DNA of 64,000 bases from Rahnella victoriana (GTDB taxonomy: Bacteria > Pseudomonadota > Gammaproteobacteria > Enterobacterales > Enterobacteriaceae). Positions 1 to 9,154 of this stretch are shown here, piece after piece; position 1 is the first letter of the stretch, and each line of letters opens with the position of its first letter. A program made the position numbers and the translations under genes. The notes beneath the pieces are model-generated. The model saw nothing but the letters and a program-made list of their open reading frames with translations, was not told the DNA's origin and did no database searches. The stretch lies in NCBI RefSeq assembly GCF_004330295.1, contig NZ_SJOJ01000021.1:1-64000 (forward strand), written 5' to 3'.

Positions 1-35
1 GAGTTAAAGCACACTTTGAATTTAGTTTTTGACCT

Positions 36-155
36 TAATACCCCACCCCAGCCCTCCCCTTCGCAGGGGAGGGAGCTAATCGTGTTTCGCACTCCGCTGC
101 AATAAAACCCGAACTGATTTTCGTCTTACTCCTCCCCTTCCGCAGGGAGGGAGCC
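36..155. repeat. REP/BIME-like palindromic element, left-end copy
   Basis: Positions 38-75 hold a C-rich tail (41-59, four runs of three or four C) followed by the hairpin CCTCCCC-TTCGC-AGGGGAGG. The same unit recurs at 4281-4322 and, inverted, at 36303-36340. A second weaker hairpin (CCTCCC/GGGAGG) at 131-150 looks like a degenerate partner unit without the tail. It lies just downstream of the LrgB-like gene. The minus strand of the tail fits a G-quadruplex pattern. There is no complete gene between 1 and 162. Confidence 0.7.
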
Positions 156-162
156 TTAATCA

Positions 163-852
163 TCACCACATCACTACCCCGATCATCGGCGCGATCACCA
201 CAGTGACCACACCCGCCAGCATCATCACCAGACTCGACACCACGCCTTCTTCGGCACCCAGTTCGTAGGCTCGCGCGGTGCCCGCACCGTGGGACGCGGC
301 ACCGAATCCGGCACCTTTCGCCAGGCCGCTTTTCACTGCCAGACGCAGAAACAGCATATCGCCGACCGCCATGCCGAACACGCCAGTGATCACCACAAAC
401 AGCGCCACCAGATCCGGCTGGCCGCCCATTTGCTTCGCCGCCGCCAGTGCAAACGGCGTGGTGATGGAACGCACCGCCAGACTGCGCTGGATTTCTTCCG
501 GCAAGGTCAGCAGCCGCGCCAGCCAGACGGAACTGCTGACGGCAACGACAATGGCCGTCAGCACGCCTGCACTCAGCGACATCCAGTGACGACGGATCAC
601 CGCCATATTCTCGTAAACCGGCACCGCAAACGCGATGGTCGACGGCCCGAGCAGCCACAACAGCCAGTGCGTTTCCCCGATGTAATCCTGATACGAGGTG
701 TGCGTCACCACCAGCAAAATCACCAGCACGATGGGGGTGAATACCAGCGGCATCAGCAGCAGTGTGCGTTTCTGGCGGTAGAGTTTTTTGTTGGCGTAAT
801 ACAGCCCTAGCGTGATCACAAAACACAACACGCTGATAAGCAAATCAGTCAC
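163..852 (-). CDS. LrgB/CidB/YohK-family inner-membrane protein
   Basis: A 229-residue polytopic membrane protein of the LrgB (CidB, YohK) family. Most of the chain is hydrophobic, and it carries the family's conserved central region (RSITTPFALAAAK, then FGAASHGAGTARA near residue 185). LrgAB/CidAB proteins are holin/antiholin-like or small-metabolite (pyruvate, glycolate) transport proteins; which role applies here cannot be read from sequence. The start is a GTG at 850-852 preceded by AGGAAGGCGAG, overlapping the stop of the upstream LrgA-type gene by 8 bp, so the two are translationally coupled. A LysR-type gene diverges from the pair and probably regulates it. Confidence 0.88.
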   Translation of the reverse strand: MTDLLISVLCFVITLGLYYANKKLYRQKRTLLLMPLVFTPIVLVILLVVTHTSYQDYIGETHWLLWLLGPSTIAFAVPVYENMAVIRRHWMSLSAGVLTAIVVAVSSSVWLARLLTLPEEIQRSLAVRSITTPFALAAAKQMGGQPDLVALFVVITGVFGMAVGDMLFLRLAVKSGLAKGAGFGAASHGAGTARAYELGAEEGVVSSLVMMLAGVVTVVIAPMIGVVMW

Positions 853-1267
853 GGCTCGCCTTCCTCGCCGCCAGACGCTGTTCCAGACGGTACACCTTAT
901 CGACCACCACCGCCGTCGCGCCGAGGGTCAGCAAGGTGCTGACACCGATCACCAGAAAGATTTTCCAGCCCTCAATCATCAGCAACTGGGCGTAATTCAC
1001 CACCGCCACGACCGCCGGAACGAAGAACAACAGCATTTCCGCCAGCAGCCAGCGGGAACCGGCTTTCACCCATTTCACCGGCAAAATGCGGAACATGATC
1101 AGCAACAAAAGCATCAGCATGCCGACAATGTTGGCAGGTAAAGGCAGATGCAATGCGGTGACCAGACGATCGGCAATCACGAATAACACCGCGTACAGCA
1201 CCACCTGAACGGGGATCTGACAGCGGGTCAGCAGGGACGGCGCTTTAGTGCGCAACGCCAACAACAT
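845..1267 (-). CDS. LrgA/CidA/YohJ-family inner-membrane protein
   Basis: A 140-residue protein with about four transmembrane segments, typical of LrgA/CidA/YohJ proteins (E. coli YohJ is slightly shorter). It is the first gene of a two-gene operon with the LrgB-type protein; the stop TGA lies inside the start region of the next gene. A GAGG element upstream of the ATG at 1267 supports the start. The C-terminus is basic and cytoplasmic. Family members oligomerise in the inner membrane together with their LrgB partner. The divergent LysR gene begins about 140 bp away, so the intergenic region is the likely shared control site. Confidence 0.87.
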   Translation of the reverse strand: MLLALRTKAPSLLTRCQIPVQVVLYAVLFVIADRLVTALHLPLPANIVGMLMLLLLIMFRILPVKWVKAGSRWLLAEMLLFFVPAVVAVVNYAQLLMIEGWKIFLVIGVSTLLTLGATAVVVDKVYRLEQRLAARKASRD

Positions 1268-1410
1268 GGGGACGACCTCGAAAGAGGAAAAAGAGTGAAA
1301 ATGAAGTATACGCTGGCAGGAAACCGGTAAAGAAATGAATTAAAATCATAAAAATGATTCCAGTTTGGAATACTTTGTCACCCGCCGATCTGACCGGGAA
1401 ACCTCAGCCC

Positions 1411-2289
1411 ATGGACGTCCGTACCTTACGTTATTTTGTCGAAGTGGTTCGCCAGCAGAGCTTTACCCGCGCGGCGGAAAAACTGTTCGTCACCCAGCCG
1501 ACGATCAGCAAAATGCTGCGCCATCTGGAAGACGAGCTGGAATGCACGCTGATCATCCGCGAAGGACGGCGTTTACGGCTGACCGACAGCGGTCAGGCGC
1601 TGTATCAGCGCGGGCTGAATATCCTCGAGGAATTCCGTCAGCTGGAAGCGGAACTGGAAGACATCAACTCGCTGAAATCCGGCCATTTGCGGCTGGGTAT
1701 TCCGCCGATGGTCGGGACACAAATCGCGCCGCTGATCGGCAGTTTCCGCCAGAAGTATCCCGGTATTGAGCTGATAATTTCTGAGTTTGGTGGGCTGACC
1801 GTGCAACAGGCGGTGATTTCCGGCGAGCTGGATCTGGCGCTCACCGCCCTGCCCGCCGATGCCGTGCCGTCCATCGCGTCCTTGCTGCTGTTCAGTCATC
1901 CGCTGTGCGTCGTGGTGCCACGTACGCCGCACTGGCTGAACCGTACCCGTATGGCGATCAGTGAACTGGCGGAAGAAAGCATCCTGATTTATAACGAGGA
2001 TTTTGCCCTTTACCGTCAGCTGATGGATGCCTTTGCGTCACATGGTTTCACCCCGAAAATTGCGGCCCGCAGCGGACAGTGGGACTTCTTAGCGGCGATG
2101 GTGCAGACCGGCATGGGCGTGGCGATTTTGCCGGAACCTATCTGTCAGCGGCTGGATAAAAACGCGCTGATGTGGCTGCCGCTGGATCCGCTGATGCCGT
2201 GGCAACTGGGCCTTATCTGGCATCAGGGCAGTTATCTTTCACACAGCGCACAGGCGTGGATCACCCTGTGCAGGGATTACTGGAAATAG
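1411..2289 (+). CDS. LysR-family regulator, CidR-like
   Basis: A 292-residue LysR-type transcription factor. The N-terminal winged helix-turn-helix (residues 1-60, with SFTRAAEKLFVTQPTISK) is followed by a substrate-binding-like effector domain (about 90-290). The start at 1411 matches the usual MDxRTLRYF N-terminus of this family; an in-frame ATG at 1354 would add 19 residues that do not look like family sequence. It is divergent from the LrgA/LrgB-type pair, the arrangement seen for cidR and cidAB, so it probably controls that pair. The effector is unknown; acetate or pyruvate status is what CidR senses in Gram-positives. Confidence 0.85.
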   Translation: MDVRTLRYFVEVVRQQSFTRAAEKLFVTQPTISKMLRHLEDELECTLIIREGRRLRLTDSGQALYQRGLNILEEFRQLEAELEDINSLKSGHLRLGIPPMVGTQIAPLIGSFRQKYPGIELIISEFGGLTVQQAVISGELDLALTALPADAVPSIASLLLFSHPLCVVVPRTPHWLNRTRMAISELAEESILIYNEDFALYRQLMDAFASHGFTPKIAARSGQWDFLAAMVQTGMGVAILPEPICQRLDKNALMWLPLDPLMPWQLGLIWHQGSYLSHSAQAWITLCRDYWK

Positions 2290-2317
2290 CGGGAAGCAAC
2301 GGGAAATAGCAGGCAAT

Positions 2318-2353
2318 AAAAAACCGCGTGAACCTTGCAGCGCACGCGGTTTT
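2318..2353. terminator. Bidirectional rho-independent terminator
   Basis: The stem AAAAACCGCGTG/CACGCGGTTTTTT with a 12-base loop sits between the convergent LysR gene and yjcE. A-runs and T-runs on both sides suit termination from both strands. Confidence 0.85.
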
Positions 2354-2370
2354 TTTATTTCTGACAGACG

Positions 2371-4020
2371 CTACACCTCTTTTTCTACCAGAAGCGCTTC
2401 GAGTAAATCGAGATCATGCAGCAGTTTTTGCAGGGTCTCGTTACTGATTTTCTGCGTGGCGCGCAGGTGATACAGCTCACCCCGCTCGGCGCGCAGTGCG
2501 GTCAGACGGAAGCGACGCTCGAGGTTTTCCAGCTTCAGCGCGGTTTCCATATCATCGCGATTGGCCGTGCGTCGCCGCAGTGTGCCGATCACCCGCGAAC
2601 TGATTTCCTTCAGCGTCTGTTCATCGATGTTTTCTTCCGTATCCGCCGCCAGACGCTCTTCCATCTTGTGCAGGCTTTCAATCGCCACTTCCGCCGCGAT
2701 CGATTTCGCCATGCGCTCTTCTTCACGATAGGTTGTGCCATCGGCCACCACCACGCCCCGGAGCAGGAACGGCAAGGCAATCACCCCGGCAATCAGGGAG
2801 AACAGAATGACGCCGGTCGCCAGAAAGACCAGCTGATAACGCGACGGGAACGCCGAACCGTCAGCGAGGAACAGCGGAATGGACAGCACACCGGCCAGCG
2901 TAATCGCCCCGCGTACACCGGCAAAAGACGCCACCCACAGCTCACGCGTACTGTAGCTGCCAAACAGCAGCGGTTTCTTTTTCAGGAAACGGTTGCTGAA
3001 ATTCTTCATCACCCACAGCCAGACAAACCGCAGGATCAGCAGCGCAAAATAGATAATCCCGACGTCGGCAAACAGATGCCAGGTGACGATGGACGGATCG
3101 TGTGTCGCCTGATCAATTGAGTTCTCAAGGATGCCCGGCAGTTGCAGACCCAGCATGATGAACACCATGCCATTGAACACAAACTCAAGCATCGCCCAGA
3201 CGCTGTTCGCGCGCAGGCGCATCGCCAGTGGCGCGTTACGGATAATGCCGGACTGGCTGATGGTCATACCGGCAGCCACCGCAGCCAGAATGCCCGACAC
3301 GCCGATGTGTTCGGCAATCAGATACGATGCGAACGGCAACAGCAGCAGGAAGACGATTTGCGTCGCCGGATCATCACCGCTCCAGCGGCTCATGATGCGC
3401 AGCGATTTACTGTACAGCCACGTCACCGCCACACCGGCCATCAGACCGCCGATCGCCACTTTGAGGAATTCCACCGTGGCACCGCCGACGGTGAAAATCA
3501 TCGTGCCCATCGCCACGGCGATAGCAAACTTCAGGGAGACCAGGCCGGACGCATCGTTCATCAGCGCCTCACCTTCCAGCACGCCCATGATCGACTTCGG
3601 AATGCGGCCCTTGCCGACAATGCCGCCCAGTGCCACGGCATCGGTCGGTGAAAGCACCGCCGCCAGCGCGAACGCGGCCACCAGCGGGATATCCGGCACC
3701 ATCATATAAATCAGATAGCCGATGCCGACGACGGTGAGTAACACCAGCACCAGCGCCAGCCCGAGAATTTCGCGCCCGTGGTGGAGGAATTCACGGGTCG
3801 GGGTTTTCCAGCCATCTGCAAACAGCAACGGCGGAATAAAGAGGACGAGAAACAGCTCAGGATCGAAATCCACATGCAAACCAAAATTCGGCCAGGCCAG
3901 CAAGGCCCCGACAGCAATCTGCATTAATGGAAGAGGAACCTGAAACGGCAACATTCTGGTGACGACACCGGAGAGCGACACCACCAGAATCAAAATCAGA
4001 ATGGTAAAGAAGATTTCCAT
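2371..4020 (-). CDS. yjcE: Na+/H+ antiporter, CPA1 family (YjcE)
   Basis: A 549-residue antiporter, the same length as E. coli YjcE. About 12 transmembrane helices occupy residues 1-420, with the CPA1 signatures FIPPLLFADGWKT (residues 60-75), the SPTDAVA motif and the ND pair in EALMNDASGL (about residue 155) that carries cation/proton exchange. A hydrophilic charged C-terminal tail of about 120 residues is cytoplasmic and regulatory in relatives. It exchanges Na+ (or K+) for H+ at the inner membrane. A REP-like element and about 300 bp separate it from ghxP on the same strand, an order also found in E. coli. AAGGA precedes the ATG. Confidence 0.93.
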   Translation of the reverse strand: MEIFFTILILILVVSLSGVVTRMLPFQVPLPLMQIAVGALLAWPNFGLHVDFDPELFLVLFIPPLLFADGWKTPTREFLHHGREILGLALVLVLLTVVGIGYLIYMMVPDIPLVAAFALAAVLSPTDAVALGGIVGKGRIPKSIMGVLEGEALMNDASGLVSLKFAIAVAMGTMIFTVGGATVEFLKVAIGGLMAGVAVTWLYSKSLRIMSRWSGDDPATQIVFLLLLPFASYLIAEHIGVSGILAAVAAGMTISQSGIIRNAPLAMRLRANSVWAMLEFVFNGMVFIMLGLQLPGILENSIDQATHDPSIVTWHLFADVGIIYFALLILRFVWLWVMKNFSNRFLKKKPLLFGSYSTRELWVASFAGVRGAITLAGVLSIPLFLADGSAFPSRYQLVFLATGVILFSLIAGVIALPFLLRGVVVADGTTYREEERMAKSIAAEVAIESLHKMEERLAADTEENIDEQTLKEISSRVIGTLRRRTANRDDMETALKLENLERRFRLTALRAERGELYHLRATQKISNETLQKLLHDLDLLEALLVEKEV

Positions 4021-4194
4021 GCTTTCCTTAGACTCTTGTTTTTATGAATTTCAGCCAGACGCAGGTGAGTGAGTCCGGAGCGAACTAAGGAATAGTAGAT
4101 CAAAAGGGGATGTGATTTAAATCAGTGCGTGCGGTTACATCAGAGAGGGTTTGCTCCTTACCCGTCTCAGGAGCCGGAATGAAGGCTTTTTCGT

Positions 4195-4323
4195 GCTCCT
4201 CCCCCTGCGAAGGGGGAGGCGGGAGGGGGTTTTACTTGCAACACTCATGCCAAAGCACACTTCAACCTGCTGAATTGTCATTAATACCCCACCCCAACCC
4301 TCCCCTTCGCAGGGGAGGGAGAA
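4195..4323. repeat. BIME-like pair of inverted REP elements
   Basis: Two units face each other: unit A (4197-4232, hairpin CCTCCCCCTGCGAAGGGGGAGG plus a G-rich tail) and, about 50 bp on, unit B in the opposite orientation (4281-4322). Unit B is nearly identical to the copies at 38-75 and 36303-36340, including the CTCCCCTGCGAAGGGGAG core. The pair lies between the co-directional genes ghxP and yjcE, a place where such elements can act on mRNA stability. Any reading frame through it is an artefact. Confidence 0.8.
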
Positions 4324-4335
4324 AGGCAGTTGGCA

Positions 4336-5703
4336 TCAGATCGCCCATCCGCCCGCATAAAACACCACCAGCGCGACGGCGATAATCACCGTCCCGAGGT
4401 TAAGTTTGCGCCATTCGCCGGAGAAGATGCGGCCAATCACCAGCGCGCTGAAACCGAGCATGATACCGGTGACGATATTACAGGTCAGCACGATAAATAC
4501 CGCGCACAGTAACCCTGACATCGCATCCACGAAATCGCTGAAATCCAGTTTGGTGACGTTGCTGAGCATCAGCAGGCCGACGTACATCAGCGCAGGTGCG
4601 GTCGCGTAAGCCGGAACCAGATACGACAGCGGAGACAGGAACAGCATCAGCAGGAACAGCACGCCGACCACGGTTGCGGTCAGGCCGGTTTTGCCGCCCG
4701 CCGCTGTACCGGCTGCGGATTCGATGTACACCGCAGCTGGCGATGCACCGACCAGAGACGCGAAAATGCTGCTCACGGAGTCAGCGGTCAGGGCTTTACC
4801 GCCGCTGATGATCTGGCCGTTCTCATCCAGTAAGTTCGCCTGCCCGGCGACCGCACGGATGGTACCGGTGGCATCAAAGACCGCAGTCATCACCAGTGCC
4901 AGCACGCTTGGCAATACGGCGGCTTTCAGCGCGCCCATGATGTCGAGATCGAAAATCACGGATTTACCGTCCGCGCCCGCCAGAGAAGGCATCGCGAATA
5001 AACCCTGATATTTCACTGTCGGATCGAAAATCAGACCGATAATGGAAATGGCGATAATCACCAACAGAATGCCGCCCGGCACGCGCAGTTTCTCCAGACC
5101 AAAAATCACGGCCAGACCCAGCAACGTCATCACTACCGGGAAAGAGGTGAAGGCGCCGAGTGCGACCGGTAAGCCATCCAGCGGGTTTTTCACCACCAGA
5201 CCGACGCCGTTGGCGGCAATCAGCAGCAGGAACAGGCCGATACCGATGCCGGTACCGTGCGCAACGCCTGCTGGCAGGTTGCGCAAAATCCACGAACGGA
5301 TACCGGTCACCGAGATAATGGTGAACAACACCCCCATCAGGAACACCGCGCCGAGCGCGACAGGCACGCTGATATGCTGGCCGAGTACCAGACTAAACGC
5401 GGTAAAGGCCGTCAGAGAAATGGCGCAACCGATCGCCAGAGGCAGGTTAGCCCACAGCCCCATCAGCAGGGAGCCAAAACCGGCGACCAGACAGGTCGCG
5501 ACAAACACCGCCGTTGGCGAGAAGCCCGCTTTGCCGAGCATTGAGGGCACCACAATGACCGAATACACCATCGCCAGAAACGTGGTTAAACCGGCGATCA
5601 CTTCCTGACGGACATTACTGCCACGCGCACTGATTTTGAAAAAAGCATCAAGCGGGCCTTTTGGCGCAATTGCGCTGCCCGCCTGAGGTTGTTGACTCGA
5701 CAT
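4336..5703 (-). CDS. ghxP: Guanine/hypoxanthine permease GhxP
   Basis: A 455-residue NCS2/AzgA-type purine permease very close to E. coli GhxP (YjcD, 449 residues) throughout, for example [20 protein letters not shown] and [14 protein letters not shown]. It is a proton symporter for guanine and hypoxanthine in the inner membrane, with about 12-14 transmembrane segments. The ATG at 5703 has AGAGGA upstream. Candidate PurR boxes lie in the 400-bp leader (5820-5835 and 5863-5878), which fits control by purine supply. yjcE follows on the same strand after a BIME-like element. Confidence 0.95.
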   Translation of the reverse strand: MSSQQPQAGSAIAPKGPLDAFFKISARGSNVRQEVIAGLTTFLAMVYSVIVVPSMLGKAGFSPTAVFVATCLVAGFGSLLMGLWANLPLAIGCAISLTAFTAFSLVLGQHISVPVALGAVFLMGVLFTIISVTGIRSWILRNLPAGVAHGTGIGIGLFLLLIAANGVGLVVKNPLDGLPVALGAFTSFPVVMTLLGLAVIFGLEKLRVPGGILLVIIAISIIGLIFDPTVKYQGLFAMPSLAGADGKSVIFDLDIMGALKAAVLPSVLALVMTAVFDATGTIRAVAGQANLLDENGQIISGGKALTADSVSSIFASLVGASPAAVYIESAAGTAAGGKTGLTATVVGVLFLLMLFLSPLSYLVPAYATAPALMYVGLLMLSNVTKLDFSDFVDAMSGLLCAVFIVLTCNIVTGIMLGFSALVIGRIFSGEWRKLNLGTVIIAVALVVFYAGGWAI

Positions 5704-5819
5704 GGAAAATCCTCTGAATGTCTTTACTGATTAGCCGGCGTGGTCATTATGAAACCGTTTCTGCACGTTCACTTCCATATTTGTCGCCTGACATCGCCGA
5801 AAACAGCGTCAGAACGGCA

Positions 5820-5878
5820 AGGCAAACGTTTAACTCGCATCGCGTGTGGCGGGACAAAAATTAACGCAAACGATTATC
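5820..5878. promoter_or_regulatory. Two candidate PurR operators upstream of ghxP
   Basis: AGGCAAACGTTTAACT (5820-5835) and ACGCAAACGATTATCC (5863-5878) each match the left half and centre of the PurR consensus ACGCAAACGTTTGCGT, with mismatches in the right half. They lie about 120-175 bp before the GhxP start codon. PurR control of the E. coli homologue has been proposed, so the assignment is plausible, but it rests on similarity by eye. Confidence 0.4.
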
Positions 5879-6043
5879 CGGCCTTTGGTACTCCCATTTC
5901 AACTCCGTTCGCCGACAATTTACCGTTGTCCGGTCAATAAAAACGCGGTTGTGGTGGAAATTTACCCGTTGAAGAAAAGTGAGACGCAAAAGGAAAAAAA
6001 GACAGGAAGGAAAAAATAACAGGAGACTTATTAAGGTTTATTT

Positions 6044-6093
6044 TTTCGACACGTTCATTGCATAAAAAACTGCCCGCCATGAACGTGTCGAAA
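6044..6093. repeat. 15-bp perfect inverted repeat
   Basis: TTTCGACACGTTCAT (6044-6058) is repeated exactly in inverted form at 6079-6093, with a 20-base spacer. It lies 20 bp downstream of the GST stop codon. Neither strand has a T-run after the stem, so it does not fit a standard intrinsic terminator, though it may protect the 3' end of the mRNA. Confidence 0.6.
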
Positions 6094-6113
6094 TATAAAA
6101 ATGCAGAATGGGA

Positions 6114-6782
6114 TTAACGCAAGATAGTAAACGGCCCGCCACTTTCCAGCGCCTTCTGATAGGCCGGACGCGCCGTTATATTCGCCAGCCAGGCATTGAG
6201 TCGCGGATATTTTCCCAAACCGGCGCGGGCATTGATCGCTTCTATCGGGAAACTCATCTGAATATCTGCCGCGCTGAACTGATAACCGGCGAAATAAGGA
6301 TGCGTGGTCAGATGCTGTTCCAGATAATCCATGTGGGTATAAATCTGCTTATCCAGATAGTTTTTCTGTACGCCCTGCCCGATCGCGCCGGCGACCGGAC
6401 GGATCAGCCACGGCATCGGCGGTTTGCCCAGACGGCTGAAAATCAGCTTCATCACCAGCAACGGCATCAGCGAACCTTCCGCATAATGCATCCAGTAACG
6501 GTATTGCTGACGTTCGGCAAAAGCGGCCGGTTTCAGCGTGCCCGCATCATCGTACACTTCCTGCAGGTATTCAATGATGGCACCGGATTCCGCGAGGATC
6601 ATGCCGCTGTCCTCCAGCACCGGTGATTTGCCCAGCGGATGGACTTTTTTCAGCGATTCCGGCGCCAGCATGGATTTTTTATCCCGCTGATAACGCTGGA
6701 TTTCATAAGGGACGCCCAGCTCTTCGAGCATCCATAAGATTCGCTGTGATCGTGAATTATCCAAATGATGCACTGTTAACAT
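6114..6782 (-). CDS. Glutathione S-transferase family protein
   Basis: A 222-residue cytosolic GST. The N-terminal thioredoxin-like domain (1-80) has SQRILWMLEELGVPYE, the cis-Pro loop (HPLGKSPVLED) and the glutathione-binding ESGAIIEYL motif. An all-helical C-terminal domain follows (about 95-210). GSTs conjugate or reduce electrophiles with glutathione; the substrate cannot be told from sequence. It stands alone between intergenic regions, with no co-directional neighbour close enough for an operon. It is one of three GST-type genes in the window, each of a different subtype. Confidence 0.87.
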   Translation of the reverse strand: MLTVHHLDNSRSQRILWMLEELGVPYEIQRYQRDKKSMLAPESLKKVHPLGKSPVLEDSGMILAESGAIIEYLQEVYDDAGTLKPAAFAERQQYRYWMHYAEGSLMPLLVMKLIFSRLGKPPMPWLIRPVAGAIGQGVQKNYLDKQIYTHMDYLEQHLTTHPYFAGYQFSAADIQMSFPIEAINARAGLGKYPRLNAWLANITARPAYQKALESGGPFTILR

Positions 6783-7050
6783 AAAGGTATTCTGCCCCGT
6801 TTGATTTAATTATTTGTTAACTATAGACAACGCTTTCAAAACCCGTATCACAAATACATTAAAAACCCTGCTATTTATCGGGTTTATTTGCGCCAGAATC
6901 TTTTTATTTGATTAAAATCACTTACGGATTAATCTTAATTACATGAAAAAAATAATCGTAACTTCATTCGCCTTTAATAACTCTTAATGCCATTATCGCC
7001 GGATAAAAAATCAGCCCGTCGCTTTCGACTCTATGTTTGTGGAGCCTCAC

Positions 7051-9144
7051 ATGTTTTCCAGTAATTACAACAATGTGCTCGTTATGTTTTCGTTCATTGT
7101 TGCAATGCTTGCCTCTTATACCGCACTTGATATGGCTGGCCGGGTTGCCACCACGGAGGGAAGGGCTTCCCGACTTTGGTTAATTGGTGGCGCCATTGCA
7201 ATGGGTATCGGTATCTGGTCGATGCATTTTATCGGCATGCTGGCCTTTAATTCTGCGATGCCAATGGGTTACGACCCGGTCATTACCCTGCTTTCCATGT
7301 TTATCGCCATCATTTCGTCAGCCTTTGCGCTGTGGCTGGTGTGTCTGCAGGAATTACCGGTCAGACGGTTACTGGCGGGTGCCTTGCTGATGGGCGGCGG
7401 CATTGCCGCGATGCATTACACCGGTATGTCGGCGATGCTGATGATGCCGCCGATTGTTTACGATTACCGCTGGGTCGCGTTATCGGTGGCGGTGGCGATT
7501 GTCGCCTCCGGTGCGGCGCTGTGGATGGCATTCCATTTACGTCAGCAGTCGCCTAACGTGCGCCTGTTGCGCATCAGCGCCGCAGTGGTGATGGGCACGG
7601 CCATTGTCGGCATGCATTACATCGGTATGGCCGCCGCCGAATTTCCGATGGACAGCCACAGCATGGCGGCATTCAGCGGCGTGGACAATAACTGGCTGGC
7701 GTTGCTGGTGATTGTGGTCACGCTGGCCATTCTGGCGATCACGCTGATCATTTCCATTCTGGATGGCCGTATGCAGGCCCGCACGTCGATTCTGGCATCG
7801 TCACTGGCGCAGGCCAACCGCGAGCTGACGCAACTGGCGCTGCATGACAATCTCACCCGGTTGCCGAACCGTCTGTTGCTGGAAGACCGTCTCAGTCAGG
7901 CGTTTCAGAAAGCCTCTCGCGGCGAATCACAGTTTGCGGTGTTGTTCCTCGATCTCGACGGATTTAAAGCCGTGAACGATGCCTTCGGCCATCACATCGG
8001 TGATCAACTGCTGATTTCCGTTACCGAGCGCCTGAAATCTCAGCTGCGGGCGACGGATACACTGGCGCGACTGGGGGGCGATGAATTTGTGCTGCTGGTT
8101 GAGATCACCGAGCCGACCGACGCGTCGCAACTGGCCGATAAACTGGTGCATCTGATTGCGCGTCCGTTCTATGTGTCCCGCTACGAACTGCTGGTGTCCG
8201 CCAGCGTGGGCATTGCGGTGTATCCGGGCGATGGCGAGAATGAGCGCGAGCTGATGCTCAATGCCGACGCGGCCATGTACCACACCAAGAATTCAGGCCG
8301 TAACGGACACAGTTTCTTCCAGCCGTCGATGAACGCCAATGCGCAGAACCAGTTGCAGATGCTCAATGATTTGCGTCTGGCGCTGGAACACCACGAATTG
8401 CGTCTGCACTATCAGCCAAAATTTATCGCGCCTTACGGGCCGGTCAGCGGTTTTGAGGCGCTGTTACGCTGGGAGCGTGAGGGCAAAACCCTCAGCCCGG
8501 ATGTGTTCCTGCCGCTGGCGGAAAAAACCGGTCTGATTATTCCCATCGGTGAATGGGTGCTGAACGAAGCCTGCCGCCAGTTGCGCGAATGGCATCTGCA
8601 GGGGCATACGCAATGGACCGTGGCGGTGAATTTATCCACGTTGCAGTTTGAGCAGACAAATCTGGTGGAAATGGTGATTGATACCATTGAGCGCCATCAG
8701 ATCCCGCCTGAAATGCTGACGCTGGAAGTGACCGAAACCACCGCGATGCGCAATCCCGACGTGAGCGTGGAAATTCTGGAGCGCCTGACGCAATACGGCG
8801 TTAAAGCCTCGATTGATGATTTCGGTACCGGCTATTCCAGCCTGCTGTATCTTAAACGTCTGCCCGCCAGCGAGCTGAAAATCGACGGTGCCTTCATTAA
8901 CGATCTGATTGCCGGCAGTGAAGACGCCAGCATCGTGTCGGCGATCATTGCCCTTGGCCAGACCCTCAACCTGAAAGTGGTGGCCGAAGGGGTGGAAACC
9001 ACCCAGCAGCAGGATTTCCTGACCCAGCTGGGTTGCGACACCTTGCAGGGCTATCTGCTGGGACGTCCGATGACGCCACAACAAATTGCCCAGCATCCCG
9101 ATTCAGACTGGGAACCGCAGATCACCATTACGCAAAAAGTCTGA
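7051..9144 (+). CDS. MHYT-GGDEF-EAL membrane c-di-GMP enzyme
   Basis: A 697-residue protein with three parts. Residues 1-240 form a seven-helix MHYT sensor with repeated motifs (SMHFIGML, AMHYTGMSAM, GMHYIGMAA) thought to bind copper and sense a diatomic gas. A GGDEF domain (about 255-420) has an intact GGDEF signature and an RATD product-inhibition site five residues before it. An EAL domain (about 430-690) keeps EAL, DDFGTG and AEGVET. Both synthesis and breakdown of c-di-GMP are therefore possible. The ATG at 7051 has GGAG 10 bp upstream; an in-frame ATG at 7033 is less likely. The stop lies 10 bp from that of a convergent chemoreceptor gene. Confidence 0.93.
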   Translation: MFSSNYNNVLVMFSFIVAMLASYTALDMAGRVATTEGRASRLWLIGGAIAMGIGIWSMHFIGMLAFNSAMPMGYDPVITLLSMFIAIISSAFALWLVCLQELPVRRLLAGALLMGGGIAAMHYTGMSAMLMMPPIVYDYRWVALSVAVAIVASGAALWMAFHLRQQSPNVRLLRISAAVVMGTAIVGMHYIGMAAAEFPMDSHSMAAFSGVDNNWLALLVIVVTLAILAITLIISILDGRMQARTSILASSLAQANRELTQLALHDNLTRLPNRLLLEDRLSQAFQKASRGESQFAVLFLDLDGFKAVNDAFGHHIGDQLLISVTERLKSQLRATDTLARLGGDEFVLLVEITEPTDASQLADKLVHLIARPFYVSRYELLVSASVGIAVYPGDGENERELMLNADAAMYHTKNSGRNGHSFFQPSMNANAQNQLQMLNDLRLALEHHELRLHYQPKFIAPYGPVSGFEALLRWEREGKTLSPDVFLPLAEKTGLIIPIGEWVLNEACRQLREWHLQGHTQWTVAVNLSTLQFEQTNLVEMVIDTIERHQIPPEMLTLEVTETTAMRNPDVSVEILERLTQYGVKASIDDFGTGYSSLLYLKRLPASELKIDGAFINDLIAGSEDASIVSAIIALGQTLNLKVVAEGVETTQQQDFLTQLGCDTLQGYLLGRPMTPQQIAQHPDSDWEPQITITQKV

Positions 9145-9154
9145 CGCGCCCTGC

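Larger units (their letters stand above)
5704..6113. other. 410-bp intergenic region upstream of ghxP
   Basis: This gap separates the start of ghxP from the 3' end of a GST gene. It contains two PurR-like sites (5820-5835, 5863-5878) and a 15-bp perfect inverted repeat (6044-6093). An open frame at 5740-5940 on the plus strand has no ribosome site and no recognisable protein signature and is not called. Confidence 0.5.

Noticed and set aside
4125-4385. Open frame across the 4.2-kb repeats
   Set aside because: It translates REP-like hairpins and runs into ghxP on the opposite strand; a composition artefact.
5740-5940. Plus-strand open frame upstream of ghxP
   Set aside because: No ribosome site, no recognisable family, and it overlaps candidate PurR sites in the ghxP leader.
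6044-6093. Inverted repeat as an intrinsic terminator of the GST gene
   Set aside because: Neither strand has a T-run after the stem, and the loop is long.
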